Source of the DNA: Caulobacter vibrioides OR37
Lineage (GTDB): Bacteria > Pseudomonadota > Alphaproteobacteria > Caulobacterales > Caulobacteraceae
DNA: 64,000 nt
NCBI RefSeq assembly: GCF_000372645.1
Contig: NZ_APMP01000009.1
Coordinates: 1 to 64,000 of the forward strand
Reading direction: 5' to 3'
The translations under genes and the position numbers were made by a program. The notes beneath the pieces were generated by a model. It was given only the letters and a program-made list of their open reading frames with translations. It had not been told where the DNA came from and searched no databases. Shown piece after piece: positions 1-10,199 of this stretch (positions are counted from its first letter, which is position 1; every line of letters starts with the position of its first letter).

Positions 1-14
1 ACGAGTAGACTGGA

Positions 15-84
15 GGCTCTAAATCAAATACTTAGAGCGTGACTCACGCCGAAACCGGTTCCCACTGTCGGCGTCACGCTCTAG
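15..84. repeat. Palindromic intergenic repeat, single copy related to the 54.2-kb tandem pair
   Basis: Arms agagcgtga (34-42) and tcacgctct (74-82) are perfectly complementary, with an inner acgccg/cggcgt pairing. The lead-in (aaatcaaatacttagagcg) closely matches the lead-in of the two 112-bp units at 54.2 kb (aaatcagatagttagagcg), and both enclose a cgccgaaaccgg core. It is non-coding and looks like a dispersed REP-type element. The first 138 bases hold no convincing gene. Confidence 0.7.
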
Positions 85-138
85 GCAAACCGCAAATTCC
101 GGGCGGACAACCTGATCCGCTCGCGCGACCATCGCCGC

Positions 139-651
139 ATGAGTCGTCCCGCCCGCCTCGTCCTCGACCGCGCGCCCTCGCCGATCGGCGAACTGCTGAT
201 CGTCACCGACGAGACGGGCGCGTTGCGGGCGCTGGATTTCGATGACCACGCGCATCGCCTTGATCGCCTGCTGAAGATCCACTACGGCCGGCTGCGTCCT
301 GAGCCGGGCGCGGCGCCCATCGCGATCCGCGAGGCCCTGTCGGCCTATTTCGGCGGCGCGTTCGCGGCGCTGAACACCCTTCCCTGGGCGACCAACGGCA
401 CGGCCTTCCAGCAAGCGGTGTGGACGGCGCTGACCCAGATCCCCTCGGGCCAGACGATCACCTATTCGGAACTCGCCCGCCGCGTCGGCCGCCCGGCCGC
501 CGTCCGCGCCGCCGGCCACGCCAATGGCGCCAATCCGCTCGGCATCGTCGTCCCCTGCCATCGGGTGATCGGCCTGAACGGCGCGCTGACCGGCTATGGC
601 GGCGGAATTGAGCGCAAGCGCTGGCTGCTCGCCCACGAGGGGGCGCTTTAA
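139..651 (+). CDS. ogt: Methylated-DNA--protein-cysteine S-methyltransferase
   Basis: This 170-residue protein repairs O6-alkylguanine (and O4-alkylthymine) by irreversible transfer of the alkyl group to its own cysteine. The active-site motif VVPCHRVIG is visible with the acceptor Cys at residue 140, followed by the GGGIERKRWLLAHE end typical of the family. The DNA-binding helix-turn-helix part (TYSELARRVGRPAAVRAAG) precedes it. Length and architecture fit the stand-alone Ogt/MGMT class rather than the larger Ada protein, because no N-terminal Ada zinc domain is present. The stop overlaps the stop of the convergent downstream gene in a TTAA. The function is confident; ogt versus another paralogue name is not distinguishable here. 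Confidence 0.93.
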   Translation: MSRPARLVLDRAPSPIGELLIVTDETGALRALDFDDHAHRLDRLLKIHYGRLRPEPGAAPIAIREALSAYFGGAFAALNTLPWATNGTAFQQAVWTALTQIPSGQTITYSELARRVGRPAAVRAAGHANGANPLGIVVPCHRVIGLNGALTGYGGGIERKRWLLAHEGAL

Positions 652-1073
652 ACGAGGTTCATCCCGCGCACGATGATCCGGCCGACCTGGAACGACGGCA
701 GGGTCAGGGTCAGACCGATCAGGGCGTTGAAGACGATCGAGCCCAGATTGAACCGCGCCTCCGCGCCGTCCAGGGCCAGGGAGGCGGCCCGGCCCGCCGC
801 CGCGCCCAGCCAGGCGATGGCCAGCACCAGGGCCATGGCCGCGCCGATCCGGGGCTGATAGCCGAGATAGAGCGCCGTCACCCCGTGGCTGGCGATCAGC
901 ACGCCGCCCAGGGCGCGCCCCTCGGCGAACAGCGGCGGCTTGGGCGTGTCCTCGTCGGCCAGTCCCGCCAGCTCCAGCATGATCTGCGGCCGCGCCAGGA
1001 TCATCCCGCCCAGGGTTCCGCCAATGACGCAGGCCAGGACCGCCAGGAACAGCGACAGGACATAGTTCGACAT
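648..1073 (-). CDS. Four-helix integral membrane protein of unknown function
   Basis: The 141-residue protein starts MSNYVLSLFLAVLACV. An in-frame start 21 bases upstream would reach into the preceding gene, so the internal ATG, with an AGGGGAG sequence upstream, is preferred. Hydropathy suggests four membrane segments at about residues 3-25, 54-74, 78-98 and 110-130, with a short charged loop (ADEDTPKPP) after the first. The overall look is of a DUF4345-like small membrane protein, but I cannot assign a role. It lies 17 bases downstream of the VOC-family gene on the same strand, so the two are probably cotranscribed. Confidence 0.7.
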   Translation of the reverse strand: MSNYVLSLFLAVLACVIGGTLGGMILARPQIMLELAGLADEDTPKPPLFAEGRALGGVLIASHGVTALYLGYQPRIGAAMALVLAIAWLGAAAGRAASLALDGAEARFNLGSIVFNALIGLTLTLPSFQVGRIIVRGMNLV

Positions 1074-1090
1074 GCCTAGGGGGCTCCCCT

Positions 1091-1474
1091 TCACTCCGTC
1101 GCGCGGCAGACGGCCTCGACGTTGAAACCGTCCGGATCCAGAACGAACGCGCCGTAATAGTCCTTATCGTAATGCGGGCGAAGTCCTGGCGGACCATTGT
1201 CTTTTCCGCCGGCTTTCAGCGCCGCCGCGTGGAAGGCGTCGACCTGGGCGCGGGTTTCCGCCGCGAAGGCGACGTGCAGCTTGCCGCGTGTCGGATCCGC
1301 GCCCGAAATCCAGAACATCGGCCGCTGGACGCCGTAGCCGACCACGTCCACGCCGCCGGTGAATTCCCTGGGCACGACATAGAGCTGGCGAATGCCCAGC
1401 GGCGCCAGGGCGGCGTCATAAAAGGCCGTGGATCGCTGGTAATCCGCCACGCCCAGACCCATGTGGTCGTACAT
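1091..1474 (-). CDS. VOC-superfamily (glyoxalase/bleomycin-resistance-like) protein
   Basis: A 127-residue single-domain vicinal-oxygen-chelate protein. The N-terminal MYDHMGLGVAD supplies the usual first metal-binding His (His4), and the C-terminal DPDGFNVEAV supplies the conserved Glu next to a DPDG turn, the standard ends of a beta-alpha-beta-beta-beta repeat pair. Such proteins are dimeric metal-dependent lyases, dioxygenases or resistance proteins. The substrate cannot be read from sequence. It starts with ATG and is first in a likely two-gene unit with the membrane protein downstream. Confidence 0.85.
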   Translation of the reverse strand: MYDHMGLGVADYQRSTAFYDAALAPLGIRQLYVVPREFTGGVDVVGYGVQRPMFWISGADPTRGKLHVAFAAETRAQVDAFHAAALKAGGKDNGPPGLRPHYDKDYYGAFVLDPDGFNVEAVCRATE

Positions 1475-1523
1475 CGAAGCCCTCCCGCGTTAACCGCGCC
1501 AAAAAAAGTTCGCGGGCGCCGTC

Positions 1524-1550
1524 CTTGACTCCCGTCGAGGCCCTACTTAA
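1524..1550 (+). promoter_or_regulatory. Putative heat-shock (sigma32-type) promoter of groESL
   Basis: CTTGACT at 1524-1530 resembles the CTTGAAA -35 element of sigma32 promoters, and CCCTACTTAA at 1541-1550 gives a C-rich -10. It lies immediately upstream of the CIRCE element and about 100 bases before groES. Caulobacter groESL is known to use a sigma32 promoter; the exact start site here is inferred. Confidence 0.5.
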
Positions 1551-1563
1551 CTCACGCCCGACG

Positions 1564-1590
1564 TTGGCACTCGATGGGAGCGACTGCTAA
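1564..1590 (+). promoter_or_regulatory. CIRCE operator (HrcA binding site) of groESL
   Basis: TTGGCACTC (1564-1572), a nine-base spacer, then GACTGCTAA (1582-1590). This matches the TTAGCACTC-N9-GAGTGCTAA consensus at 16 of 18 arm positions. It sits in the groES 5' leader, about 58 bases before the start codon, which is the standard place for HrcA control. Confidence 0.9.
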
Positions 1591-1648
1591 CAGCCCGCTC
1601 CCCGGTCCAGCGCAGCCTTTACAGAAACCGTTCCGACGGAGAACCACA

Positions 1649-1939
1649 ATGAAGTTTCGTCCCCTGGGCGACCGCGTCCTCGTGAAGCGCGTCGAAGAAG
1701 AAACCAAGACCAAGGGCGGGATCATCATCCCCGACACCGCCAAGGAAAAGCCGCAAGAAGGCGAAGTCGTCGCCGTCGGCCCCGGCGCGCGCAACGACAA
1801 GGGCGATATCGTCGCCCTGGACGTCAAGGCTGGCGACCGCATCCTGTTCGGCAAGTGGTCGGGCACCGAAGTGAAGGTCGACGGTCAGGACCTGCTGATC
1901 ATGAAGGAAAGCGACGTCCTGGGCGTGGTCGAGGCCTAA
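1649..1939 (+). CDS. groES: Co-chaperonin GroES (Hsp10)
   Basis: The 96-residue co-chaperonin caps the GroEL ring in the cytoplasm during ATP-driven folding. It begins [16 protein letters not shown] and contains the mobile-loop region [19 protein letters not shown] and the ending [11 protein letters not shown], all diagnostic for GroES. The ATG at 1649 has a GGAGAACC ribosome site. Open sequence upstream in frame crosses the CIRCE operator and is not coding. It is first in the groES-groEL operon, 56 bases before groEL, and is controlled by CIRCE/HrcA and a probable sigma32 promoter. Confidence 0.98.
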   Translation: MKFRPLGDRVLVKRVEEETKTKGGIIIPDTAKEKPQEGEVVAVGPGARNDKGDIVALDVKAGDRILFGKWSGTEVKVDGQDLLIMKESDVLGVVEA

Positions 1940-1971
1940 GCCTCCCGCTCCCGAGCGCTTTCTTCCCCTAA

Positions 1972-3736
<1,765 letters not shown>

Positions 3737-3753
3737 TAGGCGCTGAATGAATG

Positions 3754-3788
3754 AAGGGCGGGGCCGCGAGGCTCCGCCCTTTTTCTTT
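3754..3788 (+). terminator. Intrinsic terminator of groESL
   Basis: AGGGCGGGGCC (3755-3765) pairs with GGCTCCGCCCT (3770-3780) around a GCGA loop, followed by ttttcttt. It is a textbook rho-independent terminator. Confidence 0.93.
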
Positions 3789-3906
3789 GCTCCGAACACG
3801 GCGCGTCACGGCGCCCTCAACTTCCCGTGACGGGCGAATGGTCACGCATCCAAAGACCTCCGGCGGCGTTAACCTGCCGCTCAAGGTTCCAGGCATGGAG
3901 GCGTGT

Positions 3907-4038
3907 ATGTCGTTCGTGCGTTTCCTTCCCGCCCATCGCAGGCGGCGGATGTCCAAGACGGTGGTGGTCGTGGCCGGGCTGTCGGCCTGGCTGGTTCTGG
4001 GTCTGGTCAGCCAGGCGGCGTTCCAGCTGATCGGCTAA
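3907..4038 (+). CDS. Small single-pass membrane protein, 43 residues
   Basis: The ORF begins MSFVRFLPAHRRRRMSK and continues into one hydrophobic segment (TVVVVAGLSAWLVLGLVSQAAF), a basic N-terminus followed by one membrane helix, ending QLIG. GGAGGCGT precedes the ATG. No family is recognised. It could be a real small membrane peptide or chance; the good ribosome site and clean topology favour a gene. It lies 32 bases before the next forward ORF. Confidence 0.5.
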   Translation: MSFVRFLPAHRRRRMSKTVVVVAGLSAWLVLGLVSQAAFQLIG

Positions 4039-4070
4039 GGCCCCTTTCGGCGAAGGCCAGCCGGCGCTAC

Positions 4071-4394
4071 ATGCGCCTCATGTTCCGCCAGCGCCCCGAC
4101 GCCGACATGATCGTTCAAGGCTGGGTCATCGGCGTGATGGTCGAGATCGCGGGCGAGCGGGCGCCTGTCCGCCACTACTTCGCCGTCGGCAAGGCCGATC
4201 GCGCCCAGGCCGAATGGACCGCCGTGGATCTGGCGATGAACGCCGGCCCCGTGGCGTCCAGTCCGGTGGCCGGCCAGGAGCCCGTCGAGGCCCTGCGCGA
4301 GATCGTCGCCTACCGGATGCGCGAGCTGGGCCTCAAGCCGGGCGAGGCCCGCGCCCTGGGCGACAAGCACCCCCGCCGCTGGTTGAACCTCTAG
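4071..4394 (+). CDS. Conserved hypothetical protein, 107 residues
   Basis: A small soluble protein starting MRLMFRQRPDADMIVQGWVIG. A start nine bases further in is also possible. It contains no membrane helix or known motif. The sequence has a beta-rich first half (IVQGWVIGVMVEIAGERAPVRH has the look of a small barrel strand set) and a helical second half (EALREIVAYRMRELGLKPGEAR). I do not recognise the family. The stop overlaps the stop of the convergent repeat protein through a shared CTAG. Confidence 0.55.
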   Translation: MRLMFRQRPDADMIVQGWVIGVMVEIAGERAPVRHYFAVGKADRAQAEWTAVDLAMNAGPVASSPVAGQEPVEALREIVAYRMRELGLKPGEARALGDKHPRRWLNL

Positions 4395-5335
4395 TACCGG
4401 CTGCCCCCGCACCCGCCGCAGCCGCCGCTTTGGCCGCCGCCGACATGGACCGATGACGACGCCGAGACGGACGAGGAGGCCGACGCGCTCGCCGAGGCCG
4501 AGCCCGATGCGGAGCCGCCGACATACCCGCCCGCGTAGCCGCCAACATAGCCGCCGCCGCGTCCGCCCGACGGCCGGCCGACATAGCCCATCGGCAGGGG
4601 CGGCGGCTCGACGGCGTAACCCCAGCCGCTGGATCCGGCGGCCGTGGGATTCCAGCCGCCCCCGACCCCGTAGCGCGACACGGCGTATCCGCCGCTATAG
4701 GACACGCTCTCGTGGCTCTCCTCGTAGGATGAGCGCTCGCGGCTTTCCTCGCGGGTCTCCGGGCCGCAATCGCAGGACCACCGAGGCGGCGGCGGGCGAT
4801 CCACATAGACGGGACGATCGATATAGATCGGCCTCTCGACGATCTTTTCGACCGGAACCCGGACGATCCGCTCGACGGGCTTTTCGATGATCCGATCCAC
4901 GGGCCGATCGATATAGACCGGCCTCTCGACGATCTTCTCCACCGGAACCTGGACGATGCGTTCGACCGGGACCTCGACGCGCTTTTCAACGATCCGATCG
5001 ACGGGACGGTCGATATAGACCGGCTTTTCCACGATCCGCTCGACCGGCACGTCCACGCGCTTTTCGACCACGACGGGCCGCTCGACGATCACCGGCTTCT
5101 CGACGACCTTCTCGACGGTCACCGGGCGGTCCACATAGACCGTGACCTTCTTTTCCACGACGACCGGGCGGTCGACATAGACGATCCTGACCCGCGGCTT
5201 GGGCGCGTGCCGTTTCGGGACAGCCGCGTGACGAACCGGCGCGCCGGGAAAGCCGTCGGCCAAGGCCGGTTGGATCACCGAAACACTCGCCAGCGCCGTC
5301 GCGGCGCCGACAAGGAGCAGGGTCTTGAGCGTCAT
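4391..5335 (-). CDS. Secreted repeat protein with alveolin-like VPVEKIVE/YIDRP repeats
   Basis: A 314-residue protein with a clear signal peptide (MTLKTLLLVGAATALASVSV...ALA, about residues 1-26). Residues about 49-182 are a continuous run of short Val/Glu/Arg/Pro repeats such as YVDRPVVVEK, VPVERIVEKPVYIDRPVDR and VPVEKIVERP. A Cys-containing break (SCDCGPE) follows, then a Ser/Glu patch and a Gly/Tyr/Ser-rich tail with alternating SASASA and GGCGGCGG. The repeats resemble the EKIVEVP motif of eukaryotic alveolins, which form filamentous membrane skeletons. By inference the protein may build an extended periplasmic or surface structure. No enzyme motif is seen. Confidence 0.8.
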   Translation of the reverse strand: MTLKTLLLVGAATALASVSVIQPALADGFPGAPVRHAAVPKRHAPKPRVRIVYVDRPVVVEKKVTVYVDRPVTVEKVVEKPVIVERPVVVEKRVDVPVERIVEKPVYIDRPVDRIVEKRVEVPVERIVQVPVEKIVERPVYIDRPVDRIIEKPVERIVRVPVEKIVERPIYIDRPVYVDRPPPPRWSCDCGPETREESRERSSYEESHESVSYSGGYAVSRYGVGGGWNPTAAGSSGWGYAVEPPPLPMGYVGRPSGGRGGGYVGGYAGGYVGGSASGSASASASASSSVSASSSVHVGGGQSGGCGGCGGSRY

Positions 5336-5480
5336 CGACCACTCCGTCGCAAAGCTTCACTGTCCCAGAGCGGAACGATTGGGCGGTGTTTCGCAACCTC
5401 CGCGCCAAAGCCCCTTGGCGATCGCGTCTGTTTTGGACATGCTCGCTCGAAACGGGCGTTTGAACGCCAGGGAGGAACCG

Positions 5481-6665
5481 ATGAAGACGACGTGGCTCGC
5501 CTGGACCCTGGCGGCGGCCTTGACCGCGGGAAGCGGAGCCCTGGCCCAGACGCCCGCCGCCGCGCCCGCCCCCGCGCCCAACGACTACGGCAAGACCGAG
5601 AACTGGCTGTGCTGGCCCGGCCGCCAGGACGCCTGCGCCGTCGACCAGACCACGACCATCGTCCAGGCCGACGGCAAGACGGCGACCGAGACGTTCAAGC
5701 CCGCCGCCGCGCCGGCCTATGACTGCTTCTACGTCTATCCGACGGTCTCGGCCCAGCCGACCGGCAACAGCGACATGACCGTCACCGCCTCTGAGCGCAT
5801 GGTGGTCGAGCAGCAGCTGGCGCGCTTTACCAGCAAGTGTCGGGTCTTCGCGCCGATGTACCGCCAGGTGACCCTGGCGGCCCTGCGCGCGGTGATGATG
5901 GGCCAGCCCTCGCCCGGCGACGGCGCCCTGGCCTATGGCGACGTGCGCGACGCCTGGACCTGGTATCTGACCCACGAGAACAAGGGGCCCGATGGTAAGG
6001 CAAGGGGCGTGGTCCTGATCGGCCACAGCCAGGGTTCACGGGTGCTGCAGACCCTGCTGAAGCAGGAGATCGACGGCAAGCCGGCCCAGAAGCGGATGAT
6101 CTCGGCCCTGATCCTGGGCATGACCACGCCGGTCGTCGATGGCCAGTACGGCTCGATCCCCTTGTGCGCCAAGGCCGACCAGGCCGGCTGCATCGTCACC
6201 TATGTCTCGTTCCGCGAGACCAGCCCGCCGCCGGCCAACAGCCGGTTTGGCGTGACCGACGCGCAGGGCCATGCGGCCGGCTGCGTGAACCCCGCCGCCC
6301 TCTTGGCGGGCAAGGCCTCCACCGAGGAGGTTCCGCTTCGGTCGTATCTGAGCGCCAAGGGCTTCGGCGCGGTCTCGGGCCAGGCGCCCAAGCCGTTCGC
6401 CACGGGCGTGACGGTGACGACGCCGTTCGTCGCCCTGCCGGGCCTGCTGTCCGCCCGCTGCGCCAGCGAGCGCGGCTTCACCTATCTGTCGGTCAAGGTG
6501 AACGCCGATCCCGCCGACCCGCGCACCGACGAGATCACGGGCGACGTCGTCGTGGGCGGCGCGGTGCTCAAGGACTGGGGCCTGCACCTGATCGACGTGA
6601 ACCTGGAGATGGGGGATCTGGTGGCGCTCGTCGATCGGCAGGCGGCGGCATACGCGGCGAAGTGA
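5481..6665 (+). CDS. Secreted alpha/beta-hydrolase-like protein, DUF3089 family
   Basis: A 394-residue protein with an N-terminal signal peptide (MKTTWLAWTLAAALTAGSGALAQ). The DUF3089 features are visible: DCFYVYPTVSAQPTGN early, a YGDVRDAWTWYL segment, and the nucleophile elbow IGHSQGS with the likely catalytic Ser at residue 183. The family is thought to consist of extracytoplasmic esterases or lipases, but the substrate is unknown. The ATG at 5481 follows GGGAGGAACCG, a strong ribosome site. An upstream in-frame extension is not needed and would lack a signal peptide. It is monocistronic and is followed by a palindromic repeat. Confidence 0.88.
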   Translation: MKTTWLAWTLAAALTAGSGALAQTPAAAPAPAPNDYGKTENWLCWPGRQDACAVDQTTTIVQADGKTATETFKPAAAPAYDCFYVYPTVSAQPTGNSDMTVTASERMVVEQQLARFTSKCRVFAPMYRQVTLAALRAVMMGQPSPGDGALAYGDVRDAWTWYLTHENKGPDGKARGVVLIGHSQGSRVLQTLLKQEIDGKPAQKRMISALILGMTTPVVDGQYGSIPLCAKADQAGCIVTYVSFRETSPPPANSRFGVTDAQGHAAGCVNPAALLAGKASTEEVPLRSYLSAKGFGAVSGQAPKPFATGVTVTTPFVALPGLLSARCASERGFTYLSVKVNADPADPRTDEITGDVVVGGAVLKDWGLHLIDVNLEMGDLVALVDRQAAAYAAK

Positions 6666-6677
6666 GCGCGCGGGATG

Positions 6678-6789
6678 CTCCCCCGCGACGCGGGGGAGAT
6701 GTCGCGAAGCGGCTGAGGAGCTAACTGGACATATGCCGAGCTCGCCCCCTCCGGTCCTCTGGACCACCTCCCCCGCATCGCGGGGGAGG
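6678..6789. repeat. Paired CTCCCCCG hairpin repeat element
   Basis: Two strong GC hairpins, ctcccccgcg-a-cgcgggggag (6678-6698) and cctcccccgc-atc-gcgggggagg (6767-6789), flank about 70 bases of unique sequence containing a cgcgaagcggctgagg segment. The CTCCCCCG...CGGGGGAG core recurs at 31.26 kb and 57.86 kb, so it is a dispersed intergenic repeat. It may also act as a transcript end for the two convergent genes. Confidence 0.75.
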
Positions 6790-6802
6790 AAGTCGGTCGG
6801 AC

Positions 6803-6985
6803 CTATTTCGGCCCGGTCACGGCCTTGAACACCGTGGTTCCCAGCACGAGCATGATCACGAAGCCGATCAGGAACAGGAAGAACAGGATCTTGGCGACGC
6901 CGGCGGCCGCGCCCGCGACGCCGGTAAAGCCCAGCGCCCCGGCGATCAGGGCGACGACGGCGAGAATGATGGCCCATTTCAGCAT
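6803..6985 (-). CDS. Small DUF1328-family membrane protein
   Basis: A 60-residue, almost wholly hydrophobic protein ([25 protein letters not shown]...) with two predicted membrane segments and a short FKAVTGPK tail. The sequence and length match the DUF1328/YtjA family, whose members are widespread in Proteobacteria and often stress-induced, with unknown function. The ATG at 6985 follows GAGGAAACGCAA. A longer frame extending upstream lacks supporting features. Confidence 0.88.
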   Translation of the reverse strand: MLKWAIILAVVALIAGALGFTGVAGAAAGVAKILFFLFLIGFVIMLVLGTTVFKAVTGPK

Positions 6986-7128
6986 TTGCGTTTCCTCTCG
7001 AAGGCGCGTGAGCGGCGCCGGCGGAAAATCCCAAAGGCGGCGCCCTAGCGGCGCCGTCGGAAAATCAACGTTCCTTCCGCGCACGCCGTTCCTTGTTTTC
7101 GCCCGCGCGGGCCGCTAACTCGGAAGCC

Positions 7129-9075
7129 ATGGCGTCCAAGCCCGAAAGCCCGACCGAACCCTTCAAGCGCGCGCTGGCGCACGCCGCGCGCTCGCTCGCC
7201 GAGACGCCAGACCTGGAGGTCGTGTTTTCGGGGGACGGCCCGCAGCTTCTGGGCAACCGCGCCGTGCTGCCTCACCCGCCGCGCGACCTCAATTCGAAGG
7301 AGGCCGCCCGCATCCGGGGTCTGGCCGACCAGATGGCCCTGCGCCTGGCCCACCACGACCCGATGGCCCACGCCCGCGCCCGTCCGGCCTCGCCCGACGG
7401 CCAGGCGGCGTTCGAGTCGATCGAGCAGGCCCGGCTGGAGGCCATCGGCGCCAACGCCCTGGGCGGCGTCCGCGCCAACCTGACGGCCGCCCTCGAGGCG
7501 CGGCTGGAAAAGCAGGGCCTGACCCGCGCCGTCGCCACCGACCGCCAGTCCGCCCCGATGGCCGAGATCCTGGGCCTGCTGGTCCGCGAGCGCCTGACCG
7601 GCGACGCCCCGCCGGACGGCGCCAAGGCGCTGGTCGATATCCTGCGAAGCGACATCGAGGCCCGAGCCGGCAAGGACTTGGACCGCCTGGCCGCCTCGAT
7701 CGACGATCAGGCCGCCTTCGCCCGCGTGACCCGCGACATCCTGCGCGACCTCGACCTGGGCGAGGAGATGTCGGACGCCACCGAGAGCGCCGACGAGGAC
7801 GACGGTAACGAGGACGAAAGCCCGACCGAAAACGCCGACGAGGATCAGGGCGAGGGCGAAGGCGAGCAGCCGGAGGGCTCCCAGCCCCAGGAGAGCGAGG
7901 CCTCGGACCGCGAGACCGAGGCCGGCGACGAGGAGATGGTCCAATCGGACCAGGACGGCGAGCCCGACGAGTCCGACGAGCAGCCCGAGATGGGCGACGG
8001 CGCCAAGCCGGCCCGTCCCGACAGCGGCCAGTCGCAGGGCGGCGAGCCGCAGTACAAGATCTTCACCACGGCCCACGACGAGGTCGTCGACGCCGAGGAC
8101 CTGTGCGACGCGGAGGAGCTGACGCGGCTGCGGGCCTATCTGGACCAGCAGCTGACCGCCCTCTCCAGCGTCGTCTCGCGGCTGGCCAACAAGCTGCAGC
8201 GCCGCCTCCTGGCCCAGCAGAACCGCGCCTGGACCTTCGACCTCGAGGAAGGGATGCTGGACGTCGCCCGCCTGACGCGGGTGATCATCGACCCGACCGC
8301 GCCCCTCTCGTTCAAGCAGGAAGAAGACCAGGAATTCCGCGACACGGTCGTGACCCTGCTGATCGACAATTCCGGCTCGATGCGCGGGCGGCCGATCATG
8401 GTGGCGGCGATCTGCGCCGACATCCTGGCCCGCACGCTGGAGCGCTGCGGGGTCAAGACCGAGGTCCTGGGCTTCACCACCCGGGCCTGGAAGGGCGGGA
8501 CCAGCCGCGACGAATGGATCAAGGCCGGCAAGCCGCCCGCCCCGGGCCGGCTGAACGACCTGCGCCACATCATCTACAAGGCCGCCGACGCGCCCTGGCG
8601 CCGGGCTCGCAAGAACCTGGGCCTGATGATGCGCGAGGGCCTGCTGAAGGAAAACATCGACGGCGAAGCCCTGATGTGGGCGCACCAGCGGATCATCGCC
8701 CGGCCCGAACAGCGCCGCATTCTGATGGTGATCTCGGATGGCGCCCCGGTGGACGACTCCACCCTGAGCGTCAATTCCGGCCACTATCTGGAGCGTCACT
8801 TGCGCCAGGTCATCGCTGAAATCGAGGGCAAGAGCCCCGTGGAGCTGATCGCCATCGGCATCGGCCACGACGTCACCCGCTACTACCGCCGCGCCGTCAC
8901 CATCGTCGACGTCGAGCAGCTGGGCGGGGTGCTGGTCGAGCAGCTGGCGGCCCTGTTCGAGGAAGAGCCGCGCCAGATCGCCCGCACGCGCGGCCTGCTG
9001 GCCCCGCCACCGGTCGTGACGCCCCAGACCTCTCAGGTCGGCAAGTCCGCCAAGTCCGGCAAGGTTCCGGCGTGA
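7129..9075 (+). CDS. cobT: Cobaltochelatase subunit CobT
   Basis: A 648-residue subunit of the ATP-dependent aerobic cobaltochelatase (CobNST) that inserts Co2+ into hydrogenobyrinic acid a,c-diamide during B12 synthesis. It has an N-terminal helical region, a very acidic linker at about residues 212-305 (runs of Asp, Glu, Ser and Gly) and a C-terminal von Willebrand A domain with the MIDAS motif DNSGS at residues 413-417. This is the standard CobT layout and length. Neither cobS nor cobN lies within this window. The stop overlaps the GTG start of the next gene (GTGA), implying translational coupling. Confidence 0.93.
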   Translation: MASKPESPTEPFKRALAHAARSLAETPDLEVVFSGDGPQLLGNRAVLPHPPRDLNSKEAARIRGLADQMALRLAHHDPMAHARARPASPDGQAAFESIEQARLEAIGANALGGVRANLTAALEARLEKQGLTRAVATDRQSAPMAEILGLLVRERLTGDAPPDGAKALVDILRSDIEARAGKDLDRLAASIDDQAAFARVTRDILRDLDLGEEMSDATESADEDDGNEDESPTENADEDQGEGEGEQPEGSQPQESEASDRETEAGDEEMVQSDQDGEPDESDEQPEMGDGAKPARPDSGQSQGGEPQYKIFTTAHDEVVDAEDLCDAEELTRLRAYLDQQLTALSSVVSRLANKLQRRLLAQQNRAWTFDLEEGMLDVARLTRVIIDPTAPLSFKQEEDQEFRDTVVTLLIDNSGSMRGRPIMVAAICADILARTLERCGVKTEVLGFTTRAWKGGTSRDEWIKAGKPPAPGRLNDLRHIIYKAADAPWRRARKNLGLMMREGLLKENIDGEALMWAHQRIIARPEQRRILMVISDGAPVDDSTLSVNSGHYLERHLRQVIAEIEGKSPVELIAIGIGHDVTRYYRRAVTIVDVEQLGGVLVEQLAALFEEEPRQIARTRGLLAPPPVVTPQTSQVGKSAKSGKVPA

Positions 9076-10160
9076 TCGGACCGCGCTCGGCGCTGGTCTT
9101 CGCGCTGATCGGCGGCCTGTCCGGCTTCGCGACCCAGTGCACGCCCAAGCGCCCGCCGCCGGTGGTCCAGACGCCGCCCGCGCCAGTCAAGGCCGGGCCG
9201 GAGATCAGCGTCACCGCCACGCCCGCGCCGCTGGACGCCTCCAACCCCGCCCGCGTCACCGTCGACGGCGGCTTCACCTACGCCGGCGGCCTGGTGCTGA
9301 CCAGCACGAGCACAAGCCGGCTGCACGGCCTGTCGGACCTGGCCATCGGCGGCGACGGCCAGCTGACGGCGATCACCGACGAGGGCGATGTCTTCGAGGC
9401 CAAGCTTCAGCTGGACGCCAATGGCCGCCTGACCGGCCTGACCGACGGCAAGCTGTGGCCGCTGAAAGGCCTGGACGGCCAGCCGATCCAGGGCGGCAAG
9501 ACGCAGACCGACGCCGAAGGCTTGGCCATACTGCCCAATGGCGATCGCCTGGTCAGCTTCGAGCGCAACCACCGCATCTGGCTCTATCCGACCCAGGCCG
9601 ACGGAAGCTGGGGGACGCCGCGCCCGGTTCCCAAACCCGCCACCGTCTTTCCCGACAACGAGGGCATGGAGGCCCTGACGGCCTACCCGGCCGCCGGTCC
9701 GGACGCCTATCTGGTGGGCGGCGAGGAGGGCGAGGTCTGGCTGTGCCGCCTGGCCGGCGCCTGCCAGTCCGCGCCGCCGCAGTCGGGCCCGGACTTCACC
9801 TGGGGCCTGACGGGCTTCGCCGCCTTCGGAGGCGGCGCGGTCGCCACCCTGCATCGCGGCTATGACCCGATCCGGGGCTGGCGCGCGATCGTCCGCTTCA
9901 TCTCCGACCCCACCAAGCCGGCCGCCCAGCAGCGCATCACCGCCGCCCTGCATCTGGAAGGGTCGCTGATCCGCGACAATTTCGAGGGCTTGGCCCTGAC
10001 CCGCTCCCCGTCGGGCGGGACGCGGCTCTATCTGGTTTCGGACGATCAGGCGGTGGGGAACAACCAGCGCACCCTGCTGCTGGCCTTCGACTGGGTCGCC
10101 CCGCCAAGCCCGCCGCCGCTTCCGCCCAAGCCGGCCAAGAAGAAGCGCGGACATCGCTAG
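9072..10160 (+). CDS. Phytase-like esterase-fold lipoprotein/secreted protein
   Basis: A 362-residue protein with a GTG start overlapping the cobT stop by four bases. The N-terminus ([23 protein letters not shown]) looks like a signal sequence ending in a cysteine, with an imperfect lipobox. The body has the 'esterase-like activity of phytase family' features: [46 protein letters not shown] and [10 protein letters not shown], consistent with a beta-propeller. A Pro/Lys-rich tail ([19 protein letters not shown]) ends it. It is likely periplasmic, with unknown substrate. The overlap with cobT suggests cotranscription; a link to cobalamin is not evident. Confidence 0.82.
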   Translation: MIGPRSALVFALIGGLSGFATQCTPKRPPPVVQTPPAPVKAGPEISVTATPAPLDASNPARVTVDGGFTYAGGLVLTSTSTSRLHGLSDLAIGGDGQLTAITDEGDVFEAKLQLDANGRLTGLTDGKLWPLKGLDGQPIQGGKTQTDAEGLAILPNGDRLVSFERNHRIWLYPTQADGSWGTPRPVPKPATVFPDNEGMEALTAYPAAGPDAYLVGGEEGEVWLCRLAGACQSAPPQSGPDFTWGLTGFAAFGGGAVATLHRGYDPIRGWRAIVRFISDPTKPAAQQRITAALHLEGSLIRDNFEGLALTRSPSGGTRLYLVSDDQAVGNNQRTLLLAFDWVAPPSPPPLPPKPAKKKRGHR

Positions 10161-10199
10161 GGGCGTCGACCCCGCCGCGAGGGGACGAGGATAAGCCGA

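Noticed and set aside
1-138. Short forward frame at the beginning of the window
   Set aside because: It overlaps a palindromic repeat and the start of ogt, and has no signature.
4391-5335. CRISPR-like or tandem DNA repeat array
   Set aside because: The DNA periodicity is explained by coded protein repeats with variable spacing; no conserved direct repeat with unique spacers.
7045-8868. Long reverse-strand frame opposite cobT
   Set aside because: Its composition mirrors the forward gene and no domain is recognisable.
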